NCBI GenBank assembly: GCA_903864915.1
Contig: CAIPHS010000006.1
Coordinates: 1-34,602, forward strand
Direction of reading: 5' to 3'
DNA length: 34,602 bases
Source: an uncultured Candidatus Woesearchaeota archaeon
Lineage (GTDB): Archaea; Nanobdellota; Nanobdellia; UBA10117
Below the pieces are notes generated by a model that worked only from the letters and a program-made list of their open reading frames with translations, was not told the DNA's origin and searched no databases. Position numbers and translations under genes: made by a program. Positions 8,274-16,578 of this stretch are shown here, piece by piece (the stretch's first letter is position 1; every line of letters starts with the position of its first letter).

Positions 8274-8724
8274 AAAAAAATGGTTTTACACGGACATTGT
8301 AAAGGAGCATTTCTTCAACCCAAGAAATATTCTGAAAACAGACAAGGAAGCGGAAGAATTTGCCAAGCACGCAGATGGTGTTGGCGAAGTTGGCAGTCCT
8401 ATTTGTGGCGATGTCATGAAATTATGGATAAAAATCAAAGACAATAAAATAGTGGACTGCAGGTGGCAAACTTTTGGATGTGCGAGCGCAATTGCCTCTG
8501 CATCAATGATGTCTGAAATGGTCAAGGAAAACGGCGGCATGAACATAGAGGATGCGTTGAACATAACTGCGCAAGACATCGTGAAAAAGCTTGAAGGCCT
8601 GCCAGCCAGGAAGATCCACTGTTCAGTTCTGGGACACAAGGCATTGAGAGCTGCTCTTAATGATTACTTCTGCAAAACTGGGCAGAAAGACAGGATGGTA
8701 AAAGATGAAAAACACACGTGCTGA
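8266..8724 (+). CDS. iscU: Fe-S cluster scaffold IscU/NifU-N
   Basis: GSPICGDVMKLWIKI, WQTFGCASAIASASMMSEMV, KIHCSVLG. Confidence 0.95.
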   Translation: MAEKKWFYTDIVKEHFFNPRNILKTDKEAEEFAKHADGVGEVGSPICGDVMKLWIKIKDNKIVDCRWQTFGCASAIASASMMSEMVKENGGMNIEDALNITAQDIVKKLEGLPARKIHCSVLGHKALRAALNDYFCKTGQKDRMVKDEKHTC

Positions 8725-8932
8725 AGTCGAAAAAGTCCTGAAAGAGATAAGGCCAATGTTACAAATGGACGGAGGTGATGTAAGATTAGTAAAAATAACG
8801 AAGGATGTAGCTGTGGTGAAGCTTGCGGGTGCATGCGCAGGATGCCCGTTTGCAAATGCAACGCTAAAAGACCTAGTGGAAGCAAGAATAAAGGAAAAAG
8901 TAAAGGGAATTAAGGAAGTCAGATCTGCTTAA
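8705..8932 (+). CDS. NifU C-terminal (Nfu) domain Fe-S protein
   Basis: IRPMLQMDGGDVRLVKI...CAGCPFANATLK. Confidence 0.92.
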   Translation: MKNTRAEVEKVLKEIRPMLQMDGGDVRLVKITKDVAVVKLAGACAGCPFANATLKDLVEARIKEKVKGIKEVRSA

Positions 8933-9845
8933 TCCTAAGCTCCTTCAACTTCTGCCTTGCTATCTTCATAATTAGATTCTCATCCAGAGGCTTTGCACTT
9001 TCCCATAGCCTGTCAAACATGTTCTTGTATGCATCGCATACATCCTTGCTCTCTATCCACACGAAGCCGGCAATCCCATGGGCTGACGAGCGTATGGGTA
9101 GCGCAACAACATCTGAAGTGTCGCTCAAATACAACGTCACAGAGTCTATATTTGCATCAAGATAACGGAATTCAACATTTTGCATTTTTGACAGCTTTGC
9201 CAGGTTGTCATAGCAGGTTTTAACTTCATTATAGGCAAGCTCCTTGTTTTTCAAAGCATCATGCGCCTTAAGGAAAACCCTCCTGGGATTGAGGGATAAA
9301 ATATACTGAACCTTCAGGTTGCCTTTCAAACAATTTTCTTTCATGGCTGCCTTATGTTCTGTAGTACCTAGCAACTTGCCCAAGACTTCAGAGTAGGCCA
9401 ACGACGGGATATTTCCGGGCCTCTTGTAGAACTTCACCTCATTCAGTTTTTCACAAGATAGCTTTTCAGACGCCTCAAAGTCAAAATAGTGTACAACGAT
9501 TTTCGTTTTGTCTGCTTTGAAAATCTGGTCTATGCCCTTGCTTGCGGAATCGCATTCGCCAATGTCTGCTTTCAAGTCCTCCTTCTTTTTCTGAAGGCTT
9601 TGTTTTAGCTTTGCATTATTGACCTGGTAGATGCCATTAGATTTCAAAACAAAGCCCAGTTTCTGCAAATCTTTCAGCTGCGCAAACAAATTTGGCTTCT
9701 GGATGAACTTGTTTGTCAGTTTCCTGTAGGCTATTTCGATACTTTTCGGCTTTGCGCCGCCTTCAGCGGAAGCAGCATCAATAGCCCGCAAGAGTTCGAA
9801 TTGCTGCTCAGTCACGCCCATCAAATCCCCAATATTACTATGCAT
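8919..9845 (-). CDS. wHTH transcriptional regulator, TrmB-like architecture (uncertain)
   Basis: N-terminal helical/wHTH-like ~80 aa, then a PLD-like ligand-binding-type region (IPSLAYSEVLGKLLGTTEH...ALPIRSSAHGIAGFVWIESKDV). Confidence 0.55.
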   Translation of the reverse strand: MHSNIGDLMGVTEQQFELLRAIDAASAEGGAKPKSIEIAYRKLTNKFIQKPNLFAQLKDLQKLGFVLKSNGIYQVNNAKLKQSLQKKKEDLKADIGECDSASKGIDQIFKADKTKIVVHYFDFEASEKLSCEKLNEVKFYKRPGNIPSLAYSEVLGKLLGTTEHKAAMKENCLKGNLKVQYILSLNPRRVFLKAHDALKNKELAYNEVKTCYDNLAKLSKMQNVEFRYLDANIDSVTLYLSDTSDVVALPIRSSAHGIAGFVWIESKDVCDAYKNMFDRLWESAKPLDENLIMKIARQKLKELRIKQI

Positions 9846-9851
9846 GGTAAT

Positions 9852-9863
9852 ATAGTATACTAT
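9852..9863. promoter_or_regulatory. 12-bp palindrome ATAGTATACTAT
   Basis: Perfect palindrome just upstream of the regulator start (9845, minus), between a TATA-like box (AAAGGTATATAAG on minus) and the ATG. Confidence 0.5.
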
Positions 9864-9913
9864 TATCCATACTTATATACCTTTCCATCATTGTAAACAA
9901 TAAGGTGCTCAAA

Positions 9914-10255
9914 ATGCCATACGGACCAAAAGACTGGAAAATGAAATATGATCCTATCGAAGAAAGACACGTATTAGTGCCATCTGACTGGGAGTATCAC
10001 ATTGACTATGACAAATGTTTAGAAATAGAGAAACAAAAAGATGAAGAATTTTGGGAAAGGGTGCATAGAAAAACAAGTGGTGAGATATCGTGCCCGCCAA
10101 ATCTCCAGCGCATACTTAAATCTAACCAAAATAAAATTAATGTTAGTGGACATTGGGTTGATAGAGATGACTATAACAGCCTATCTCCTGACGGTAAACA
10201 AGCAATAATCTTAATTTTGGATGTGCTAGACGAAGTTTTTGATAGGTATGAATAA
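9914..10255 (+). CDS. PKDW-family small protein 1 (novel tandem paralog)
   Basis: N-terminus MPYGPKDWKMKYDPIEERHVLVPSDWEYHIDYDKCLE; shared with the next two ORFs. Confidence 0.7.
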   Translation: MPYGPKDWKMKYDPIEERHVLVPSDWEYHIDYDKCLEIEKQKDEEFWERVHRKTSGEISCPPNLQRILKSNQNKINVSGHWVDRDDYNSLSPDGKQAIILILDVLDEVFDRYE

Positions 10256-10593
10256 TGCCAATAGTGCCAAAAGACTGGAAATGGGTGTATGACCCACAAA
10301 CGGGTGAAGGAGATTGGGCACCGCCAGGCTTCACTTACAAATGCGATTACAATAGATTTTTCAGAGAAGAAAAGCAAAAATTAGCTGACAGAGTCAGACT
10401 CACTCCATTAACAACACCTTATGAAAGTTTTGTGGAGATGACGGAAAGAAACTATAGAACGGAAAGCCACGAAGAACCCAATGAGATATCTAAAGAAATA
10501 GCATGGAGCTTAGCATCTCTTCTATGGCCCATATACCAAAGCTTACCGGAAGCAGAAAAAAGAAAATTCGAATTGGCGCTTGAACGACTATGA
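10255..10593 (+). CDS. PKDW-family small protein 2
   Basis: MPIVPKDWKWVYDPQTGEGDWAPPGFTYKCDYNRFF; start overlaps the stop of paralog 1. Confidence 0.7.
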   Translation: MPIVPKDWKWVYDPQTGEGDWAPPGFTYKCDYNRFFREEKQKLADRVRLTPLTTPYESFVEMTERNYRTESHEEPNEISKEIAWSLASLLWPIYQSLPEAEKRKFELALERL

Positions 10594-10623
10594 TAAAAAA
10601 ATCAGAGGTGGGGAATTTGTGAA

Positions 10624-10920
10624 ATGCCAATCGTACCAAAAGACTGGGAATGGCAGTATGACTGGAGTACAGGTAAAGGCAAATATTGCCCGCCTGACTT
10701 TGAATATAAACCAGATTATAATGAAATCTTTCCACCAATAAGCCAAACTTCTAGCTATTTGGAAACCAAACTTATACCATCAGCGCTCGATAAAGACATA
10801 GCATGCATAGACTTCTGGGAAAGGCTGAGACGAGACGCTCAATTAAAAGAAAGGTATGAAAATAATAAAATATTTAGAGATTTTTGCGATAAATATTACA
10901 AAAAAGAGCTCTGGTATTAA
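10624..10920 (+). CDS. PKDW-family small protein 3
   Basis: MPIVPKDWEWQYDWSTGKGKYCPPDFEYKPDYNEIF. Confidence 0.7.
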   Translation: MPIVPKDWEWQYDWSTGKGKYCPPDFEYKPDYNEIFPPISQTSSYLETKLIPSALDKDIACIDFWERLRRDAQLKERYENNKIFRDFCDKYYKKELWY

Positions 10921-10922
10921 AA

Positions 10923-11945
10923 ATGGAACTAAAAGAAATGGCTAAAAAAATCTTGGATGATGTGAAGGCTAAGGTATGGCCAGTCTACCAGCCGTATTTG
11001 CCTAAAGGCGATGATGAATTTTCTGTAATGGTGCGGGATTATCCTGAAAGGCAGGGGAAATATGGCAGAGCCGCCCTGATTTGCCTGAGCAATGAGCTTT
11101 TCGGCGGCAAGCCTGAACGAGCATACCTGACGGCTGCAGCATACCAGGCTGGCGAGGATTGGATACTAATTCATGATGATTTCCATGACGAATCTGAGGA
11201 AAGAAGACACTTACCTTGCCTGCATCAAATCTATGGCGAAAAGCATGCGGTAAACGCCGGCGATGCCCTGCACATGATTATGTGGAGCATGCTACGAAAT
11301 AATCACCAGCTCTTGGGTGAAACTTTAGCGCGGACGCTTGAAGACAAGATTCACGAAACACTCCTTACAACCACAAAAGGCCAGCACGTTGAATTAAATT
11401 GGATAAAGAATAACTGTATAGGTGTTACGGATGATGATTATTTCTACAAAGTTGACATTATTTCCGGTCTGTACACCATAATTACGCCTTTGCAATTGGG
11501 TGCTATAATCGCAGGAGCAAGCGAAAGCGACCTTCAGAAGATTGTAAAGTTTGCAAAACCGCTTGGAAGAGCTTTCCAAATCAGAGATGACGTTCTCAAC
11601 CTGCTCGAAAAGAAGGAGTACGGAAAGGAAGCTTACGGGGATATTTACGAAGGCAAGAGAACATTGATGCTAACCCACGCGTTCATCAATTGCACACCTT
11701 CCGAACAAGAAAGAGTAGCTGAAATTTATGCAAAGAAACGAAAGGAAAAGACTGCTGGAGAAGTAGCTTATGTTGTTGAATTAATGAAGAAATATGACAG
11801 CATAAAATACGCGCAAAAGTTTGCTGAAGATTATGCAAAAGATGCTTTGAATATTTTTGACAAGGAATTTTCACATCTGCCAGCCACGCAAGCCAAGCAG
11901 GACCTTAGAACCCTGATCGAATATATGGCTATGAGGACTGAATGA
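10923..11945 (+). CDS. Trans-isoprenyl diphosphate synthase (GGPP synthase-like)
   Basis: First Asp-rich motif ILIHDDFHDESEERR, NAGDALH, QIRDDVLNLLEKKEYGKEAYGDIYEGKRTLMLTHA. Confidence 0.9.
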   Translation: MELKEMAKKILDDVKAKVWPVYQPYLPKGDDEFSVMVRDYPERQGKYGRAALICLSNELFGGKPERAYLTAAAYQAGEDWILIHDDFHDESEERRHLPCLHQIYGEKHAVNAGDALHMIMWSMLRNNHQLLGETLARTLEDKIHETLLTTTKGQHVELNWIKNNCIGVTDDDYFYKVDIISGLYTIITPLQLGAIIAGASESDLQKIVKFAKPLGRAFQIRDDVLNLLEKKEYGKEAYGDIYEGKRTLMLTHAFINCTPSEQERVAEIYAKKRKEKTAGEVAYVVELMKKYDSIKYAQKFAEDYAKDALNIFDKEFSHLPATQAKQDLRTLIEYMAMRTE

Positions 11946-12262
11946 TGGAAAAGAAAGCAACGCCCGCATGGCACAAAGATCCAAAGTATGTAAAATATTC
12001 CTACTTAGCAGTATTAGCTACAATAGGAATATTTTTACTATCACTTTTCATTGGCTTTGCAACAAACATAATTGATTTCATATGGTTAGCTATGGCTGCA
12101 CGCTTTGCACTTACCGGAGTATATTTTGCAAGTATTTATTGCACTTACCAATTTGCAAGAGTGCATGGCAAGCCAAGATGGTGGTTAGTACCTGTCTTCT
12201 TATTTCCGCTAATAACCATACCAGTCGTTTATTTCAGTGTAAAAAAACAGATTGCTGCTTGA
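11942..12262 (+). CDS. Small membrane protein
   Basis: ATG overlaps the previous stop; three hydrophobic segments. Confidence 0.6.
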   Translation: MMEKKATPAWHKDPKYVKYSYLAVLATIGIFLLSLFIGFATNIIDFIWLAMAARFALTGVYFASIYCTYQFARVHGKPRWWLVPVFLFPLITIPVVYFSVKKQIAA

Positions 12263-13747
12263 TCACTTCTTCTTTTTCATTTCTTTCTTTTCCGAATCTA
12301 CCTGAGGCCTCATCATCGGGAAGAGAATAACTTCTTTTATCGACTGCTGGTCGGTTAATATCGCAGTCAGCCTGTCTATTCCCACACCCCATCCGGATGT
12401 TGGCGGCATGCCGTATTCAAGCGCCCGGACGAAATCCTCATCCATAGGGTTTGCTTCTTCAGAACCTTTCTTGCCCAGCTCAACCTGCTCCTCCAATCTT
12501 TTTTTCTGGTCAATAGGGTCATTCAGTTCATTGTATGCCTTCAATATTTCAAACCCGTTTGCGAGCAGCTGAACGGTTGCAATTTTTGTAGGATCATCAT
12601 CTTTTCTTTTCGCTAAAGGTATCATTTCAGTCGGGTAATCTATCAGGAACGTCGGCGATATCAGCTTTGGCCTCACATATTCCTTGTACAATTTATCAGC
12701 GATGGCGCCATAGCCGATGACACCTTTCAAATCGAGCTTCAATTTCTTCGCTTTGATGGCTTTCTTGAGCTTCGCTTCGGTATCCTGCTTGTTGATGTCG
12801 ATGCCTGTCTCTTTCAAAACAATATCCCTGAATTTCACTCTTGGCAATGGTGCTGTGAAGTCCAGCGTTACGCCGCCAAACTTGACTTTCAGGCTGCCAT
12901 TAACTTTCCTGACAACTCTGGAAAGCATCTCTTCAGTCATTTCCATTAATTTCTCATAATCTGCGTATGCTTCATAGAATTCTATCTGTGTGAATTCAGG
13001 ATTGTGCGAAGTGTCGATGGATTCGTTCCTGAAATCCTTTGAAATCTCATAGACCTTTTCAAACCCGCCGGCTATCAGCCTTTTCAGGTGCAGTTCGTCA
13101 GAAATCCTGAGGTATGCATCAGTTTTCAAATCATTGATATAAGTCTTGAATGGCTTTGCAGCCGCACCGCCGTATAATTCCTGCAAGACCGGAGTTTCGA
13201 CCTCAATAAATCCCCGTTCGTCCAGAAACTTCCTGATTTCGCGGATAATCTCTGCTCTTTTCAGGAAAATATCGCGAACACCTTTGTTGACTATCAGGTC
13301 CACGTATCTTTGCCTGTATCTTTCCTCAACATCCTTCAGGCCAAACCATTCCGTTGGCAAATGCCGCAGGGCTTTTGCCAGCAATTCCGCCTTTTCAACT
13401 TTTATTGAAACTTCGCCGCGTTTTGTCTTGGTAACTGTGCCGTGAATCCCCATGAAATCCCCGCGCTCTATGAATTTCAGCAAATCATAATTTTTCCCCA
13501 TAGAATCTTCAGCCAGCCACAGCTGTATCTTGCCTGAAGAATCTTCCAAGTCTGCAAACGTAAGCTTGCCATGTTCACGCATGGACATGATTCTGCCAGC
13601 CATGGAAACTTTCTTGTTTTCAAGTTTTGCAAAACCATCCTGGACTTCCTTTGCCAGGTTTGTTCTGGTGAAGGCTTTGCCTGGGTAAGGATTGATTCCA
13701 AGCTTCTGCAGCTGCTTTAGCTTCTCTAACCTGTCAGCATCAACCAT
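12263..13747 (-). CDS. lysS: Lysyl-tRNA synthetase, class II
   Basis: RQRYVDLIVN, FIEVETPVLQELYGGAAAKPFKTYINDL, LRISDELHLKRLIAGGFEKVYEISKDFRNESIDTSHNPEFTQIEFYEAYADY, GWGVGIDRLTAILTDQQSIKEVILFPMMRPQ. Confidence 0.97.
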   Translation of the reverse strand: MVDADRLEKLKQLQKLGINPYPGKAFTRTNLAKEVQDGFAKLENKKVSMAGRIMSMREHGKLTFADLEDSSGKIQLWLAEDSMGKNYDLLKFIERGDFMGIHGTVTKTKRGEVSIKVEKAELLAKALRHLPTEWFGLKDVEERYRQRYVDLIVNKGVRDIFLKRAEIIREIRKFLDERGFIEVETPVLQELYGGAAAKPFKTYINDLKTDAYLRISDELHLKRLIAGGFEKVYEISKDFRNESIDTSHNPEFTQIEFYEAYADYEKLMEMTEEMLSRVVRKVNGSLKVKFGGVTLDFTAPLPRVKFRDIVLKETGIDINKQDTEAKLKKAIKAKKLKLDLKGVIGYGAIADKLYKEYVRPKLISPTFLIDYPTEMIPLAKRKDDDPTKIATVQLLANGFEILKAYNELNDPIDQKKRLEEQVELGKKGSEEANPMDEDFVRALEYGMPPTSGWGVGIDRLTAILTDQQSIKEVILFPMMRPQVDSEKKEMKKKK

Positions 13748-13794
13748 ACTAAGTATTCACAATATCTTGTTTAAAAATCTACTCTAAGCAAAAG

Positions 13795-15297
13795 TTAGGG
13801 TGTTGTAAGCAGAGTTCTTTGCGGTTTTCCAGTCCTTTCAATATCCCTCTGTTCTTCAAATTTAAGCAGGTCTTCTCTTGTAATGTTCTCAGGATATTTA
13901 TTATTAAGGCAGGCCAGACACAAGTTTTCCCCGAGCTCAATGGCTTTTGTAATGCCTGATATATCAAGATATGTCAGCGAGTCTGCACCCAGATACTGCC
14001 TTATTTCCTCAACTGTTTTTTCTGATGCAATAAGCTCCTTCCTTGTCGGAATGTCAATCCCCAAAATACACGGATGTTTTATCGGCGGGCAGGCTACTAT
14101 AAAATGAACTTCTTTTGCTCCATGGTCTTTCAAAACCCGCACAACTTTTCTTGATGTCGCGCCCCTGACGATGGAATCGTCAACAATCCCTAGTGATTTG
14201 CCCCTGATCTGGTATACAATCGGCGTGAGCTTGAATTCAATCTCATTCACTCTTGACTTCTCATCCGGCATGATGAAACTTCTTCCAGTGTAGCGGTTTT
14301 TATCAAAGACCTCAACATGGGCTTTTCCCAACTCTGCAGCAATTCCCTGTGCGGTTGCCCTGCCAGAATCCGGAACACACGCGATGACATCAATCTTGTC
14401 TGCAATTCCGTTTTCTTTCAGCTGCCTTGCAAGAATATGCCCCATTCTTTCCCTGACAGTATAGATATTCTTGTTCTCGATTGATGAAGACGGCCTTGCG
14501 AAATAAATCCACTCAAACATACAATGCATTTTCTTGTTTTGCTGGATTATTTTCGTGGTAATGTTCATGTCCTTGTCAATCCAGATCGCCTCTCCGGGCA
14601 TTACGTCCCTGATTATCTTGTATCCCAGAATATCAAGCGCGCAGGTTTCGGATGCGAATGCGTAGCTCACCTTTCCGTTCTCCTGCCTGGAGCCAAAAAC
14701 CAGTGGCCTGATTGCATAGGGGTCGCGGAAAGCTACAAAACCTCCATCCATCAACACTGCCAAAACTGAATAGCTGCCTTTGAGCTGCATCATTAAAGTT
14801 TCGAGCGCTTGAAACACACGCTCCTTTGTTATTTTCTTGTCAACTGCTATCTGCGATAATAGTTCTATAAACAAATGATTTATCGCGACAACATCGCAAG
14901 TGGATTGTGAATACCTTCTTACAGAGGCCATCTTTTCTCTTATTTGCTCTGCATTTACAATGTTGCCGTTATGCACCATTGCAACACCCGAAATGTTTTC
15001 ATAAGTCGGCTGTGCATCCCTTTTCCTGTTTGATTTGTTCTGATCCCCTATTGTCGGGTATCTTACCTGACCGATGCCGATGTCGCCCTTCATTGACTCC
15101 AAAACATCTTGTGAAAAAATATCAGCCACAAGGCCAGCGTCCTTGTACAAATAAGGAGTATTCCAGTTTTCCAGCGTAAAAATTCCCGCAGAATCCTGGC
15201 CCCTGTGCTGCAGCGCCCTCAGGGCATTGAAAATTTTGAATGAAACATTCTTCGAGCCAGTTATACCTATTATTCCGCAAATATCAGCACTCTCCAA
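13795..15297 (-). CDS. purF: Amidophosphoribosyltransferase
   Basis: CGIIGITG...LRALQHRGQDSAGIFT, PRTase motif LGIVDDSIVRGATSRKVVRVL, CPPIKHPCILGIDIPTRKELIA; start apparently TTG. Confidence 0.96.
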   Translation of the reverse strand: MESADICGIIGITGSKNVSFKIFNALRALQHRGQDSAGIFTLENWNTPYLYKDAGLVADIFSQDVLESMKGDIGIGQVRYPTIGDQNKSNRKRDAQPTYENISGVAMVHNGNIVNAEQIREKMASVRRYSQSTCDVVAINHLFIELLSQIAVDKKITKERVFQALETLMMQLKGSYSVLAVLMDGGFVAFRDPYAIRPLVFGSRQENGKVSYAFASETCALDILGYKIIRDVMPGEAIWIDKDMNITTKIIQQNKKMHCMFEWIYFARPSSSIENKNIYTVRERMGHILARQLKENGIADKIDVIACVPDSGRATAQGIAAELGKAHVEVFDKNRYTGRSFIMPDEKSRVNEIEFKLTPIVYQIRGKSLGIVDDSIVRGATSRKVVRVLKDHGAKEVHFIVACPPIKHPCILGIDIPTRKELIASEKTVEEIRQYLGADSLTYLDISGITKAIELGENLCLACLNNKYPENITREDLLKFEEQRDIERTGKPQRTLLTTP

Positions 15298-15347
15298 TTC
15301 TATGATTCTAAAATTATTAATAAGGATTTGTATTCAGCAGAAGCTCA

Positions 15348-15410
15348 CAAGCTTTCGCTTGCGGGGAGAACTATTATGCGGCAGCGCAAAGGCCTAGCTT
15401 TGCTGGCTGC
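15348..15410 (-). ncRNA. Candidate structured RNA between tRNA-Lys and purF
   Basis: Minus strand: CAAGC-GAAA-GCTTG hairpin (15348-15361, GNRA tetraloop) and a long stem GCAGC(CA)GCAAAG...CTTTGCGCTGC (15381-15410). Confidence 0.35.
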
Positions 15411-15427
15411 GTTTTATTCTAAAACGC
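15409..15427 (-). other. Hairpin GCGTTTTA-GAA-TAAAACGC immediately 3' of tRNA-Lys
   Basis: Perfect 8-bp stem, 3-nt loop; overlaps the tRNA discriminator base and the adjacent stem. Confidence 0.5.
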
Positions 15428-15541
15428 GGGCCCGACGAGATTTGAACTCGCGACTCCCAGCTTACTAACGCAGTTAGTTCCGCAAAACGGAACTTTTTGC
15501 GATAAAAGGCTGGTGCTCTAACCTGGCTGAGCTACGGGCCC
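15427..15541 (-). tRNA. tRNA-Lys(UUU) with a 40-nt intron at 37/38
   Basis: Minus: GGGCCCG TA GCTC AGCCAGGTTA GAGC A CCAGC CTTTTA [intron 15463..15502] A GCTGG GAGTC GCGAG TTCAAAT CTCGT CGGGCCC G; all cloverleaf stems pair. Confidence 0.93.
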
Positions 15542-15577
15542 ACAAAACTGAAAGAAAAAGTTTGTTTTTAAGCTTAT

Positions 15578-15766
15578 TTACTTCTTGGAAGACCGTTTGC
15601 CGTATTTCTTGTTCTGCCAGTTGTAGCTTCGCATCTTCTTATCAGGGTAGCCGCAATGGCTGCATCGCTTGTTTTGAAAGTGATAACTATGCCTGCCACA
15701 CCTTCTACATCGGATGTGGGATTTCTTTCCAGTTCGTCTTCCTTTTGCTGGTGTTCCTTTAGACAT
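15578..15766 (-). CDS. rpl37e: Ribosomal protein eL37
   Basis: [41 protein letters not shown] zinc-binding pattern. Confidence 0.96.
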   Translation of the reverse strand: MSKGTPAKGRRTGKKSHIRCRRCGRHSYHFQNKRCSHCGYPDKKMRSYNWQNKKYGKRSSKK

Positions 15767-15768
15767 AG

Positions 15769-15783
15769 TTAGCCTCTAGAAAT
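15769..15783 (-). promoter_or_regulatory. Shared r-protein leader element ATTTCTAGAGGCTAA (copy 1)
   Basis: Identical 15-mer also upstream of uS12 (30796-30810, minus). Confidence 0.6.
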
Positions 15784-15796
15784 CTTATTTTTAAAT

Positions 15797-16039
15797 CTAT
15801 GGGCTTGGTGCTACAAGGACAATCATGTCTCCGCGTATGAAAACGTCGCCAATTTTCCTCTGAACCTGGCCTTCCTCATTGCGTTCTTCAGCATCTGACA
15901 GAACCATGTTTATGTGGATGTCGAATGCTCGCAAGATGCCCATTATCTGCTTCTTGGCTTTCGTTTCTACAAGTACGCGCTTTCCCTTTGCTGAATTCAG
16001 CAAATCCAAGGGTCGTTCTATATTTTCCATGATTGGCAA
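15797..16039 (-). CDS. LSm/Sm-like archaeal protein
   Basis: ERPLDLLNSAKGKRVLVETKAKKQIMGILRAFDIHINMVLSDAEE...VFIRGDMIVLVAP; start may be ATG 16030. Confidence 0.93.
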   Translation of the reverse strand: MPIMENIERPLDLLNSAKGKRVLVETKAKKQIMGILRAFDIHINMVLSDAEERNEEGQVQRKIGDVFIRGDMIVLVAPSP

Positions 16040-16167
16040 GGTATTTTAACACTTTAAAAGGTTTTGTAACAAACAAAAGCTATTTAAAATCAATAAAGAA
16101 CCCTCAAAACAGAAATGATGCGCTGAAAGCCCTGATGGCTTTCGCTGATCATTTTGGACAAGCAAAA

Positions 16168-16548
16168 ATGACAATTTGGAAAGCTAGAAGGCAAGGAAAA
16201 AAGGTAACCGGCGGTAAATACTGGCCGGACAAGAAGAAAAGGCTGGCCGAAATGGGCTCAGACCCGCTTCTGACAAGAGTAGGCAAACTTGCCACGAGGG
16301 AAAAGAGAACCAGGGGTGGAAGCCAGATAACCCAGCTAATCACTGTTGACGTTGCTAATATTCTCATAAATGGCAAGTACAAGAAGACTAAAATAAAGCT
16401 GGTACAGGAAAACCCTGCGAACAGAAACTTTGCAAGAATGAATGCCATTACAAAAGGTGCAATTATAGAAACCGATGACGGAACAGCAAAGGTCACTTCA
16501 AGACCTTCAAGAGACGGGATTGTCAACGCTGTGCTGATTAAGAAGTAG
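16168..16548 (+). CDS. rps8e: Ribosomal protein eS8
   Basis: MTIWKARRQGKKVTGGKYWPDKKKRLAEMGSDPLLT...; conserved start chosen, upstream 45 aa of the track ORF probably not translated. Confidence 0.9.
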   Translation: MTIWKARRQGKKVTGGKYWPDKKKRLAEMGSDPLLTRVGKLATREKRTRGGSQITQLITVDVANILINGKYKKTKIKLVQENPANRNFARMNAITKGAIIETDDGTAKVTSRPSRDGIVNAVLIKK

Positions 16549-16561
16549 GCTTAAAAGATTT
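16543..16561 (+). promoter_or_regulatory. Promoter segment AAGTAGGCTTAAAAGATTT (GTPase 1)
   Basis: 18/19 identical to 17097-17115 upstream of GTPase 2; contains TATA-like CTTAAAAG. Confidence 0.55.
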
Positions 16562-16578
16562 CAATGCCTTTCTATTGC

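Noticed and set aside
16033-16167. 45-aa N-terminal extension of eS8 overlapping the LSm start
   Set aside because: The eS8 family begins near MTIWKARRQGKK; the upstream part looks like chance open frame over a divergent promoter region.
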